From Phycisphaerae bacterium (GTDB lineage Bacteria > Planctomycetota > Phycisphaerae > UBA1845 > PWPN01): 64,000 bases of DNA. A model generated the notes under the pieces. That model searched no databases and was not told where the DNA came from. It worked only from the letters and a program-made list of their open reading frames with translations. The position numbers and the translations under genes are program-made. The DNA lies in assembly GCA_035384605.1 (NCBI GenBank), contig DAOOIV010000001.1, positions 81,283 through 145,282 of the forward strand, given 5' to 3'. Below, in pieces: positions 1-8,517 of the stretch. Every line of letters begins with the position of its first letter. Position 1 is the first letter of the stretch.

Positions 1-749
1 TCGACGTCGTCGGTGAGTCGCAACAGGTTCATGTCCTCCGGACTGATCATCCCCTTGACCAGCAGCTCACTGGTGACGTAGTCGCGCCAGCGAGACCAGT
101 AAGTCCCTCCCGGCGCGTCAATCATGACGATCGGGATCAATTGGTTCTTGCCCGTCTGAACCAGCGTGAGGGCCTCGAAGCCTTCATCCTGGGTGCCGAA
201 CCCGCCGGGAAACAGCGCCACAGCGGAGGCTTCCTTTAGGAAGATGAGCTTGCGGGTGAAGAAGTATTTGAAGTTAATGAGTTTCGCGTCGTTGGCAATG
301 ATCGGGTTCGTTACCTGCTCGAACGGCAGACGGATGGCCACACCAAAGCTGCCTTCCCGCCCGGCTCCAACGTGCCCGGCCCGCATGATCCCGTCACCGG
401 CGCCGGTAATGACCATCCAGTGCTGCTCCCGCATTCGGCGGGCAAATCGGTCAGCCTGGATGTAGTTCGGATGGTCGACCGGCGTTCGGGCCGATCCGAA
501 CATGCTGACCTTGCGCACCTCCGAATAGGGGGCAAAGACCTTGAAGGCGTACCGAAGCTCGGCCATTGCCTTGCTCAAGATCTTCAGCTCCCCTCGACCG
601 GTCCCGTCGGAGGCAAGACGGCACACTGTCACAAGCATGTCTTCCAAGAGTTCCCGGTCCTCGCAGTTGGCGAAGCGATTGACAAACTCTTGGATTGCCC
701 GCCCGCGCTCCGAGGTCTTCGACAGTTGTTTGGATTCCCTGTCGGCCAT
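1..749 (-). CDS. LOG family protein (TIGR00730-like), 3' end cut by window edge
   Basis: Read on the minus strand from ATG at 749 (GGAGG about 8 bases upstream), the frame stays open to the window edge, giving 249 codons. It shows the nucleotide-binding FGSAR motif, a TGAGDGIM glycine loop and the family signature PGGFGTQDE. These mark the LOG/'lysine decarboxylase-like' Rossmann family; characterised members are cytokinin riboside 5'-monophosphate phosphoribohydrolases, though bacterial roles are often wider. The N-terminal extension of about 80 residues before FGSAR fits the longer bacterial TIGR00730 subgroup. The protein is cytoplasmic, with no signal peptide. The C-terminus is outside the window. 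The family call is firm; the substrate is not known. Confidence 0.88.
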   Translation of the reverse strand, partial: MADRESKQLSKTSERGRAIQEFVNRFANCEDRELLEDMLVTVCRLASDGTGRGELKILSKAMAELRYAFKVFAPYSEVRKVSMFGSARTPVDHPNYIQADRFARRMREQHWMVITGAGDGIMRAGHVGAGREGSFGVAIRLPFEQVTNPIIANDAKLINFKYFFTRKLIFLKEASAVALFPGGFGTQDEGFEALTLVQTGKNQLIPIVMIDAPGGTYWSRWRDYVTSELLVKGMISPEDMNLLRLTDDV

Positions 750-782
750 CACTCAGCTTTCCTCCGCATGTATGAGCCGGTC

Positions 783-788
783 ATTATA
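783..788 (-). promoter_or_regulatory. -10 box of the LOG gene promoter
   Basis: A perfect TATAAT reads on the minus strand 34 bases upstream of the LOG start codon. No convincing -35 hexamer lies 16-18 bases further up, so the call rests on the -10 box and its position. Confidence 0.45.
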
Positions 789-895
789 TCGGTGCCCCGG
801 GCGGGGAGCACGAATTGTCAGGTTCCCCGGCGGGCTTGGGGGATGGAATGCCCGACTTTTCGTCGCCTGTCCATCTCACGATGCGGTGCGCCGAG

Positions 896-2557
896 TCAAC
901 CTGTTGTGGCTGTTGTCGGGACTCGCTCGGTAACCGGTTTTGGGAAGTATCGATCGAGCCAGTTGGGGCCGAGTTTATCTGCGACCGGGTCGATCATGGC
1001 CTCGACGAACGCTCGTTCGTGCCGGATATCGAAGTATTGATTGACGGCCAGTACCGCCCACAACACAAGCGAGGTGAGCAGCAACGCCGAAGCCACCGTG
1101 GCCAGACTGCCCCGAGCCCACACCCCTGCGGGAAGCCCGGTTCTCGTTCGATGAATGACGCCGCAGATCAGCCAGACGACCGCCAAGGCGAAGCAGAATC
1201 CCCCGATGATCGCCCCCCACAACCGCAGGCGCTGGATGGACGCCGGAGGTTGCCAGGATTCCCCGCTCGGAGCAACGAACACCGCCAGCACCACCAGCGT
1301 CGGTATGCAGACGGCGGCGGCCGCCCAAGCCGCCTTGCCGGGCAGCGGGCAGGGTTTGAACGGCTCGCTGAGCCGGATAGAGATCCAGGTGGCGGCGCCG
1401 GTTGAAATCAACAGCAGACCGGGCAGGATCAGTGCCGCCTTCGACGTCGGGTAAGACACCAGCCACGTCCACGGAATGTCGGCCAGAGCGATGAGCACCA
1501 GGAACCCGAGCATGGGACTGCAGGCGAGGACGGCGGCTTCGCGCGACCCGTGCTTGAGATGTCGCCATTGGACGGTGATTTCATCGGGCGGCTGCGTGAC
1601 CAGAATCGCCACCATCAGGAACAGCGCGACTGCGGCCAGAATCGCCCAGGCGGCCATGGTCACCAGAGTCGCGGTCATTGATCGCATCAGACGATCGTGG
1701 GCTTTCTCAGCCATGACCGCACGCCCGGTGTGCGGGATGATATTGATCTGGTCTCCCTGAAGCGCCGCTCGCAGGGATTGCCGAAAAGCTTCGAGCCGAT
1801 CCGCCTGTTCGTTTGCACCGAGAGTCCGCAAGTTGGGGATCATGAGTTCCGAGGCCAGCATGGCCCATTCAGGCGTCGGTGAGTCAGTGACCGCCTCGGT
1901 CATCAGGCGAATGATCGCCTCCCGGGCCGTTTGGGCCTGGGTATGCTTGCCCTTTTCCTGCCATTGCTCGGCAAGGGATTCGAGTCGCCTGACAAGTTCC
2001 GTCAAGACCATTCGGCTGGAGCGGGAGGTGTTGGGCTGCCTGTCCTCCGGCGAGGCGTATAGGAGGTAGGCGGCATAGGCTGCCCGTTGTCTTGGCGACA
2101 CCTTGGTCAGCGCCCCATGGGCCAAGCTGAGTTCCTGCATGACGTACAGACGAACAGGCGGGGCGACGCGGATACCGCCGAGGGCGGCCATGATCGACCT
2201 GTCCGCGTCGGCAGGCCGGGTTGTGGAGAACTCGTCTTCGCGTCGCAGGATCAACAACAGTTCGAGCCAGGCGCGCAGCCCGTTGGTTGGCTCCAGATCC
2301 GCAAGGAGGGCCCGATCGTTCGGTCGAGGCACCGGACTGGACAACCTTTCAAGGGTTCGCCAGAGCTGCATGATCTGCGCGGATCTCTGCAGCTCATCGC
2401 CAAACGATGCGGCCGCGGCGGACAGGGACTTGGCCGCGTGCGATCCGGCTCGAGGCGGGACAATCATCTCCATCTGTAAGAAGAACGTTCGCGCCAGGGG
2501 GATGCTCAGGACAACGAGTGCCGCGCTGCCGACCAGACAGAGCAGTGCATTTCGCAC
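896..2557 (-). CDS. Unknown multi-pass membrane protein
   Basis: This 553-residue protein (GTG start) was not recognised. One hydrophobic segment lies near residues 5-25. A helical, charged region of about 270 residues follows (roughly 30-300), without a clear motif. The C-terminal half has about six membrane-spanning segments (starting near residues 300, 345, 370, 410, 445 and 485) and ends in a short polar tail. The topology suggests a periplasmic helical domain anchored by a membrane bundle. It lies 91 bases downstream of ridA on the same strand and could be co-transcribed with scpA-ridA. It carries no catalytic signature. Open reading and composition support a real gene; the function is open. 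Confidence 0.72.
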   Translation of the reverse strand: MRNALLCLVGSAALVVLSIPLARTFFLQMEMIVPPRAGSHAAKSLSAAAASFGDELQRSAQIMQLWRTLERLSSPVPRPNDRALLADLEPTNGLRAWLELLLILRREDEFSTTRPADADRSIMAALGGIRVAPPVRLYVMQELSLAHGALTKVSPRQRAAYAAYLLYASPEDRQPNTSRSSRMVLTELVRRLESLAEQWQEKGKHTQAQTAREAIIRLMTEAVTDSPTPEWAMLASELMIPNLRTLGANEQADRLEAFRQSLRAALQGDQINIIPHTGRAVMAEKAHDRLMRSMTATLVTMAAWAILAAVALFLMVAILVTQPPDEITVQWRHLKHGSREAAVLACSPMLGFLVLIALADIPWTWLVSYPTSKAALILPGLLLISTGAATWISIRLSEPFKPCPLPGKAAWAAAAVCIPTLVVLAVFVAPSGESWQPPASIQRLRLWGAIIGGFCFALAVVWLICGVIHRTRTGLPAGVWARGSLATVASALLLTSLVLWAVLAVNQYFDIRHERAFVEAMIDPVADKLGPNWLDRYFPKPVTERVPTTATTG

Positions 2558-2648
2558 CCGCAGTGTGCCGGGCGGTGGCTGACGAGGTCTTGACTTGCTG
2601 TACGGTCTGGATCGGCCGATGGGAACACCTCAGCCGGAGTCGCCGGCG

Positions 2649-3110
2649 CTACTGTTTCAGTTCCGCAGTCAGTTCAATCTCGACCGGTGCGTCGAGCGGA
2701 AGCTCATTGGAGCCCACGGCTGCTCGGACGTGCCGGCCGGCCTCGCCGAACACGGCCACGAGCAGATCACTGGCCCCGTTGGCCACTTTTGGCTGCTCGA
2801 CAAAACCGTCGGCGCTGTTGACGAACACGCCCAGTCTGACGATCCGTTTGACGTTCGACAGGCCGCCGGCCACGACGGCCAACTGTGCCAGGGCGTTGAC
2901 CACTGCCACACGTGCCGCCTCGGCACCCTGTTCGATCGACAGCTTGCCGCCGATCTTGCCGGTCGAAGCCAGCCTGCCGTCGCGCATGGGCAGTTGGCCG
3001 CTCGTCGTCACCAGATTACCAATGCGGACGGCGGGAATGTACGAGCCGACGGGAGCGGGTGCCGGCGGCAGCGGATAACCTAAGTCTTTCAGCTTTTCCT
3101 CGGGTGTCAC
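2649..3110 (-). CDS. ridA: RidA family protein (YjgF/YER057c/UK114)
   Basis: This 153-residue protein has the Rid fold pattern: an N-terminal strand around RIGNLVTTSGQLP, the central A-R-A-V-N-A-L-A-Q-L helix, and the C-terminal stretch with VGSNELPLDAPVEIE. The family deaminates reactive enamine/imine intermediates from PLP enzymes and acts in the cytoplasm. It is longer than the classical 128 residues and resembles the RidA-like subgroup whose catalytic Arg near the C-terminus varies (here V-R-A-A-V-G-S-N), so deaminase activity is not assured. The GTG start overlaps the scpA stop as GTGA, implying translational coupling. Confidence 0.85.
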   Translation of the reverse strand: MTPEEKLKDLGYPLPPAPAPVGSYIPAVRIGNLVTTSGQLPMRDGRLASTGKIGGKLSIEQGAEAARVAVVNALAQLAVVAGGLSNVKRIVRLGVFVNSADGFVEQPKVANGASDLLVAVFGEAGRHVRAAVGSNELPLDAPVEIELTAELKQ

Positions 3111-4114
3111 GGGCCGGGCTCTCCTTCCGGTCCATCGGCGTCTGCGGCCTGTTCATCAAGAGACCGGCCAAGGTCGATATCGCTGATCTGCACGGCGTTG
3201 ATTCGGCGGCTGTACTCGTCATCTTCTTCTGCGAGCTCGCGTTCCTCATCCTCAAAGACGGGCTCCAACCCCTCGTTTCCGGGCTCGATCTCTTCAAAGG
3301 GGGCTTCTTCGGCTTCTTGCTTCTCTTCCTCATCCAGGCCGTACTCCTTGAAACCGTGTTCCTTGGCCGATTCCATCACCTGGGTGATCGGCGTGGGGTC
3401 GATCAGGTGCACAAAGATGGGGCCGAAGATCTCGTTTTGCTCGATGCGGACGCGATCCTGGCGGATCAGCTCCAACAGGGCCAGGAAGAGGCCGATCATT
3501 TCACTGCGGGTGCGGCCTTCGAAGATCTTCTCGAACGGCATGGACGGCCCGTCCCGCTGGAGCCGGTCCTGAATATCGGCGGCGTGCAGGGTGACAGGCG
3601 TATCGTCATAAATGACCTCGTGTACGCCCCGCCTCCCGCCGACCGAGGCCAGCAGCTTGTTGAACGCCGTGAGCAGGTCCCAGATCTGGACATCCTCGAT
3701 GTCAACGTCATTCTCGCCGTCGGTGGGCAGTCGCAGCTTCGGCCGCCCGAATCGTTTCGCATGCTCATCAGCCCGTTTGCCGAGCAGGCCGGCCGCGTCG
3801 CGAAACGCCCGATACGCCAGCAGTTGCCGCACCAGATCAGCCCGCGGGTCGAGCAGGTCTTCGTCTCCCACCTCAGGCGGCGGCTTGGGCAGCAGCATGC
3901 GCGACTTGATCTCCATCAGCGTCGCCGCCATCACCAGGAAATCGCCCACCCCGTCGGGATCCATGACCTCTAGCACCCGCACATACTGGATGTACTGATC
4001 CAGGATCCGCGAAATCGGGATGTCGTAAATGTCGACTTCTTCCCGACGAATAAGGTAAAGCAGCAGGTCCAATGGCCCGCTGTAGGTGTCGAGTTGAACG
4101 CGATAATTCTGCAT
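3107..4114 (-). CDS. scpA: Segregation and condensation protein A
   Basis: The protein opens with YRVQLDTYSGPLDLLLYLI and continues with EEVDIYDIPIS and LVMAATLMEIKSRMLLP, the hallmark N-terminal helices of ScpA, the kleisin of the bacterial SMC complex. ScpA bridges SMC heads and with ScpB drives chromosome condensation. A long acidic stretch lies near the C-terminus (rich in E, about residues 255-315), so the 335-residue protein is longer than typical. The usual kleisin C-terminal winged helix is not obvious beyond the middle region. ATG at 4114 is preferred over an in-frame TTG two codons upstream. No scpB or smc is seen here. It is translationally coupled to ridA. Confidence 0.93.
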   Translation of the reverse strand: MQNYRVQLDTYSGPLDLLLYLIRREEVDIYDIPISRILDQYIQYVRVLEVMDPDGVGDFLVMAATLMEIKSRMLLPKPPPEVGDEDLLDPRADLVRQLLAYRAFRDAAGLLGKRADEHAKRFGRPKLRLPTDGENDVDIEDVQIWDLLTAFNKLLASVGGRRGVHEVIYDDTPVTLHAADIQDRLQRDGPSMPFEKIFEGRTRSEMIGLFLALLELIRQDRVRIEQNEIFGPIFVHLIDPTPITQVMESAKEHGFKEYGLDEEEKQEAEEAPFEEIEPGNEGLEPVFEDEERELAEEDDEYSRRINAVQISDIDLGRSLDEQAADADGPEGEPGP

Positions 4115-4175
4115 CGGCAATCATTGTACCGGCGATTTCTTGGCCGGAAAGTCGATCATCCCGGGTCAACCGGCT

Positions 4176-5303
4176 TCAACCCACCGGCGTTGCCATTTTC
4201 GCGATCCGACCCAGGACTCGCTGAATCTCGACGCCGTGTCGAAGGTCGGGGTTGCCCGGTTGCCCTTTGGCGATCGCCTCCAGGAAGCTGAACACGCAGT
4301 GCATGTGGCTCCGCTCCCAGCCGAGGGTGTTCTTGGGGCTGGGAAAACCGCCTGGTTTCGGATAGCGGCTCACGGTGGCGACTCGCCTCCAGCCCCGCTC
4401 GCCCCCCAGCGGTGCCTCCGGATCAGCCAAATCACAGAACTCCAGCCAGTTCGGCTCCATCAGGTTGAACCGCAGTGCCCCCTTTTCCCCGTGTATCTCG
4501 AACCGCAGCTCGTCCTCGGACCCGGTGGCGATTTTGCTGGCCTCGACCACCCCCGGGGCTCCGTCCCTTGTCCGCATCGTGACCATGACGAAGTCCTCAG
4601 CCACGTGAACGATTCTCTGAGACGGCTCGGAGGCACTGAACCGCTGCCGGGCCCAGACCCGGGTCACCGCGTGCATGGGCTCGAGGGGCCCTAGCAGATG
4701 CCAGAGCAGATCGATCACGTGCGAACCCAGGTCGTTAAGCACGCCGCCCCCCCTGGAGGCGTCGGCCTTCCAATTGAGTGACCTGCTGCGGTCGATGTTC
4801 CCGGAGTGGAGGTAGGCCCCGCGGAAATGGCTGATCTGCCCAAGCCGGCCTTCGTCCACGAGCTGTTTGGCTCTCATCGTCGCCGGCAGGAAACGGTAGT
4901 TGAAGGTCATCTGGCCGGTCGCTTTGTATGTCTTCAGAGCAGCCGCGACTTCCTCGGCCTCCTCCAGCGTCGCCGTGAGCGGCTTGTCGCAGTAGATGTG
5001 CTTGCCTGCCCGGATGGCTGCCAGCAGGGCCTCGCGGTGCAGGTCGTTGGGCGTGCAGATGTGGACGATATCCACATCCTCCCGATTGATCAGCGAAAGC
5101 TGGTCGGTGGTTGCCTCCTCGAAACTCATCAAGGATTTGGCCTTGGCCGCCGACTGACTGCTCCGGGTTGCTACTCCTGCCAGACGGGTTCGCAGTGGCG
5201 GCGGATCATAGAACAATGGAATGTTCAGGTGTGCATACGCATGCACCTTGCCGATGAAACCGAAGCCAAGAATCGCCACGCCGAGCGGTCGATCGGTCTC
5301 CAT
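4176..5303 (-). CDS. Gfo/Idh/MocA family NAD(P)-dependent oxidoreductase
   Basis: The 375-residue protein begins with the Rossmann nucleotide-binding GFGFIGKVHA (residues 13-22) and has HICTPNDLH followed by CDKPL, the EKP-type motif with the conserved Lys at 107. The second half has the alpha/beta substrate domain with GGGVLNDLGSHVIDLLWHLLG, where Asp and His are the usual catalytic pair. Family members oxidise hydroxyls of sugars, inositols or their derivatives. No signal peptide is present, so it is cytoplasmic. ATG at 5303 is chosen because of GGGAAG upstream and the direct run into the Rossmann strand; an upstream in-frame start would add 32 unlike residues. It ends 61 bases before scpA. 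Confidence 0.92.
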   Translation of the reverse strand: METDRPLGVAILGFGFIGKVHAYAHLNIPLFYDPPPLRTRLAGVATRSSQSAAKAKSLMSFEEATTDQLSLINREDVDIVHICTPNDLHREALLAAIRAGKHIYCDKPLTATLEEAEEVAAALKTYKATGQMTFNYRFLPATMRAKQLVDEGRLGQISHFRGAYLHSGNIDRSRSLNWKADASRGGGVLNDLGSHVIDLLWHLLGPLEPMHAVTRVWARQRFSASEPSQRIVHVAEDFVMVTMRTRDGAPGVVEASKIATGSEDELRFEIHGEKGALRFNLMEPNWLEFCDLADPEAPLGGERGWRRVATVSRYPKPGGFPSPKNTLGWERSHMHCVFSFLEAIAKGQPGNPDLRHGVEIQRVLGRIAKMATPVG

Positions 5304-5646
5304 GTTCTGTCTTCCCAAGAGCTTGTCGCCCAGACTCCGCCGACCCGTCCGGCGGGCTGGTTCGGCCGGATGATACGACAATCCCCGGCTACCAGCCAAT
5401 CAACCTGCGCCGCATCATGCACAGTGGTCAGGTTCCTGCTGTTGCGCCGAGAAGGTGTCTGGTTATCCCTAACCTGTTGTCAGAGCATAGGATAAAGTGT
5501 TTCCTGTTCAGGGACGCATCTTTCTGTGAATTGTGGGTTCTCTTCGATCGGGTGCTCATGTTATACTGAAGCCAGTAGTTGCGGACTTACAGGTTGGTCC
5601 CCCCGCGGTTCAGCCGATATCAGCGCGAGTTGTTGGAGGCACCGAT
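5304..5646. other. Divergent intergenic region
   Basis: This 343-base gap lies between a minus-strand oxidoreductase and a plus-strand secreted protein and must hold promoters for both. Only the plus-strand -10 box at 5562-5567 could be identified. No small gene or RNA was recognised. Confidence 0.5.
5562..5567 (+). promoter_or_regulatory. Extended -10 promoter for the secreted glycosidase-like gene
   Basis: TATACT preceded by TG one base earlier (TGT-TATACT) makes an extended -10 element 79 bases before the start codon at 5647. The -35 region (TTCTCT, 18 bases away) is weak, as often with extended -10 promoters. Confidence 0.5.
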
Positions 5647-7311
5647 ATGCCGCGATCATCATTTCAGCGGGCCGTGCCGCTTTTTGTCGCACTCTGGCTG
5701 TTGTCGGGTTCGGTCGTCAGAGCCGAGTCCATGCACGTCTTTGGCATCCATTTCTGGGATTGGGGCGCCAACGTGGACGTGATGAGTCATCGAACGGGCT
5801 GGGTGGTGGAATGCAATGCCTTGCACACGGGGGCCATGCCCAATGTCGGCGGTCGTTACGAACCGGCAGTAGCCGAGGGGTTTACCATCCTGCAGCGTCT
5901 GGATTGGGGTGACACCCTGGACACGGTGATGCCCGTTACCGAAGCCGATCAGAACACGTTTGCCCAGCGGTGCGGCAACTGGGCCAACGCGCTCAAGAAC
6001 TACTGCAGGGTATACACTATCGGAAACGAGATGGAATTCGTCACTGGAATGAACCCGTCTGTCTACGCATCCGGCTTTACCAAGGTCCGAAACGCGATTC
6101 TGGCCGTCCAGCCGGACGCCAAGGTGATCATCGGTCACTGGAACGACAGCGAAAACGTGCGTGCGGTTATCCGGCTCGTGGGGCCGGACGGCTATGACGG
6201 CATCACCGACCACACCGGCAGCAGCGTTCCCCACGGGTTCCTGGACATGCTCGATCAGGAAAACGCCCGCCCCGGCGTCGGCGTCTACATCACCGAGTGG
6301 GGCTGGGTCGCCGACACGAACCCGAACGCCATGTCCGTCATGCGAAGCTTCTACCTGGCAATCGGCGCCTCCAACGCGAGCCGCGCTCGCCAAGTCTATT
6401 GCGCCTGCTGGTATCTCTATCCTGACTTTCTGGGAAAGACGTTCAGCCTCGAACTGGCCACGCTGTATGACAACGCCGCTTTTGAAGCCGCCACAGCCAT
6501 CGGCACCTCCTTCAACTCCTACTCGGCCAACCCCGTAATCATGAGCGACCTCTTTGCGGACATACCGGATGCCGGCACGACCGTGCCGGTAAGTTGGAAC
6601 ACGAACGTTGCGGCCCGCCGCCAACTATGGTGGACGCCGGTCGGCACCTGGGGCTGGCAGAATGAACGTTACACACCGTTCAGTACAGCAGAGGGCACCG
6701 TTCATCAGCTCACCATGAGTTCTCTGTCCCCCGCCACGGCCTATGAGGTCAGCCCGCTGTCGACGAAGAAGGACTACGCCGACGCGGGCGGCAGGCGATT
6801 CCGGGTCAAGAGTGGCCCATGGCCTTCGCAGGCCGAGCAGAGCGGCGCCGGTCGAGTGACCGTGCAATGGGCGACGGACTGGCCAACCGACAGCCTCGTC
6901 GAGTATGGCCCCACAACCGCCTTGGGCTCTTGGGCAAGTTCGGCGGGGCTGGTCGTCAATCATCAGATCGTCATCAGCGGCCTTTCCACCGGGCAATACT
7001 GCTACCGTGTGCTGTCCAGCGAACCCAACCCTGACGTGAACGGTGCTCGAATGTACATGCGCTCTCCAATCCGCACGTTTACGATCAGGCACCTGGTTCC
7101 TGGTGATTTTGATGAGGATTACGATGTCGATCAGGTCGACTTCGGCTTCTTTCAGGCCTGTTACAGCGGCGCTGGCGTCGAGCAAGGAAGACCTGAGTGC
7201 AATCCTGCCCGTTTGGACAGTGACAATGACGTGGATTCGGCCGACTTCGCCCTGTTTCTGGGATGTCTCAGCGGTCCAGGCATAAACGCCGACCCCGACT
7301 GCGCAAGCTGA
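5647..7311 (+). CDS. Secreted TIM-barrel glycosidase-like protein with dockerin-like tail
   Basis: The 554-residue protein starts at ATG 5647 after GGAGG (8-base spacing) with a signal peptide ending near VVRAES. The N-terminal half looks like a clan GH-A barrel: Glu128 in YTIGNEMEF fits the acid/base and Glu217 in YITEWGW fits the nucleophile. Residues about 350-480 look like a fibronectin/phosphatase-N-type beta domain (MSSLSPATAYEV, GLSTGQYCYRVLS). From residue 485 come two dockerin-like EF-hand repeats (GDFDEDYDVDQVDFGFF and LDSDNDVDSADFALF), a tail shared with the two large proteins at 58.3-63.8 kb. Likely exported; the substrate is unknown. Confidence 0.82.
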   Translation: MPRSSFQRAVPLFVALWLLSGSVVRAESMHVFGIHFWDWGANVDVMSHRTGWVVECNALHTGAMPNVGGRYEPAVAEGFTILQRLDWGDTLDTVMPVTEADQNTFAQRCGNWANALKNYCRVYTIGNEMEFVTGMNPSVYASGFTKVRNAILAVQPDAKVIIGHWNDSENVRAVIRLVGPDGYDGITDHTGSSVPHGFLDMLDQENARPGVGVYITEWGWVADTNPNAMSVMRSFYLAIGASNASRARQVYCACWYLYPDFLGKTFSLELATLYDNAAFEAATAIGTSFNSYSANPVIMSDLFADIPDAGTTVPVSWNTNVAARRQLWWTPVGTWGWQNERYTPFSTAEGTVHQLTMSSLSPATAYEVSPLSTKKDYADAGGRRFRVKSGPWPSQAEQSGAGRVTVQWATDWPTDSLVEYGPTTALGSWASSAGLVVNHQIVISGLSTGQYCYRVLSSEPNPDVNGARMYMRSPIRTFTIRHLVPGDFDEDYDVDQVDFGFFQACYSGAGVEQGRPECNPARLDSDNDVDSADFALFLGCLSGPGINADPDCAS

Positions 7312-7389
7312 CGATCCGCACGACCGGGAATCCTTTCTCGATCTCCGGGTCCCCCCGGCGGCCGGCCCGCCAGTGCTTCATTCGCGAGT

Positions 7390-7417
7390 TTGCAGGTATT
7401 CCCGTGTCGTTGATAAT
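7390..7417 (+). promoter_or_regulatory. Possible leaderless promoter of the HhH-GPD gene
   Basis: TTGCAG (7390-7395) and GATAAT (7412-7417) are 16 bases apart. A start about 7 bases beyond the -10 box would put the transcript's first base at about 7424, two bases before the ATG at 7426. No Shine-Dalgarno sequence precedes that ATG, which fits a leaderless mRNA. Confidence 0.4.
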
Positions 7418-7425
7418 TCCCCGGC

Positions 7426-8400
7426 ATGAGACGCATGATCGCCGCGCCGCCGGACTTCGATTTCCGCACGGCCGTTTGCTCGCACGGTTTCTTCGTGCTC
7501 GCACCCAATGCCTGGGACCCGGCCAAGCAGTCTTTGCGTACGGTTGTCACGCTCGACGAGGATAAGGCCGTTTCGGTCGTGATCCGCGAGAGGAGGGCCG
7601 GTTCGAAGGCAGACGTATCGGGCAACGGCCTGGTCGTCTCTTGTCCTGCGGGCCTGTCCTCGCCGCAGCGGACGACCGTATTGAGGGCCGTGTGCCGCAT
7701 GCTGCGGCTCAATGAGGATCTCTCGGGGTTCCACGAGCTTTGCCGGGCATCAAAGACTCACCGCCAGGCGGCCGAGATGCGTTTCGGCCGGCTGTTGCGC
7801 AGTGCCACGCTCTTTGAGGATGTAGTCAAGGTCATCTGTACGTGCAACACCTCGTGGGCCCAGACGGTCGCGATGGTGCGCAATATCACCGATCTCTGGG
7901 GAGTCCCCGCCAAAGGCACCACCGATCGCGGTTTCCCGACGCCCGCTCGCCTAGCAGAGGTTTCGCCGGCAACGTTGAGGAAAAAAGCCCGCGTCGGGTA
8001 TCGTGCGGATTTCCTGCATCGGCTGGCCTGCGACGTCGTCGAGGGTGAGGTTGACCTGGAGGCCATCGAGTCCTTCGACGGCTCAAGCGACGAACTGTAC
8101 GAGATCGTGCAATCAATTCATGGCATCGGCGACTACGCTGCCGCCCACTTGTGCATGCTGCTGGGACACTACGACCGGCTTGCGGTGGACACGGAACTGA
8201 AGCGTTTCCTGACCGAACGTCACCCTGGGAAACGCTTTACCCCCGCCTCGCTCCGCATGTACTATGACCGCTGGGAGCCTTACCAGTTCCTGGCCTACTG
8301 GTATGAACTATGGAGCGACTACACCCACCGCCACGGCCAGTCCCATCAGTGGGAGCCCGCACGGATCGGCAAGCGGATCACCTCGATCGTGCAGAAGTAA
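7426..8400 (+). CDS. HhH-GPD superfamily DNA glycosylase (base excision repair)
   Basis: The 324-residue protein has the helix-hairpin-helix with its G-I-G loop (IHGIGDYAAAHLCMLLG, about residues 231-247) followed by LAVDTEL, where Asp255 is the catalytic Asp shared by the AlkA/OGG1/MutY superfamily. The N-terminal beta-rich part resembles the non-catalytic domain of OGG1/AlkA-type enzymes. No FeS-cluster Cys quartet follows, so EndoIII/MutY is unlikely. It lacks the Lys nucleophile of OGG1 before the HhH loop as far as can be judged, so a monofunctional glycosylase is favoured. It is cytoplasmic. A good terminator follows 7 bases after the stop. Confidence 0.8.
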   Translation: MRRMIAAPPDFDFRTAVCSHGFFVLAPNAWDPAKQSLRTVVTLDEDKAVSVVIRERRAGSKADVSGNGLVVSCPAGLSSPQRTTVLRAVCRMLRLNEDLSGFHELCRASKTHRQAAEMRFGRLLRSATLFEDVVKVICTCNTSWAQTVAMVRNITDLWGVPAKGTTDRGFPTPARLAEVSPATLRKKARVGYRADFLHRLACDVVEGEVDLEAIESFDGSSDELYEIVQSIHGIGDYAAAHLCMLLGHYDRLAVDTELKRFLTERHPGKRFTPASLRMYYDRWEPYQFLAYWYELWSDYTHRHGQSHQWEPARIGKRITSIVQK

Positions 8401-8406
8401 GAGCCC

Positions 8407-8424
8407 AAGGCGAACCGCCTTTTT
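8407..8424 (+). terminator. Intrinsic terminator after the HhH-GPD gene
   Basis: AAGGCG-AAC-CGCCTT forms a six-pair stem with a three-base loop and runs directly into T residues. It begins 7 bases after the stop at 8400 and lies in the convergent gap before gltD. Confidence 0.65.
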
Positions 8425-8517
8425 GCGGGCCGCAACCCAAGCGCTCTGCGATCCAGAAACATGCGCGCAAGCCGCACACATATCCGGCCGTAAGGTTCTA
8501 AGAGGATACCAGCCTGC

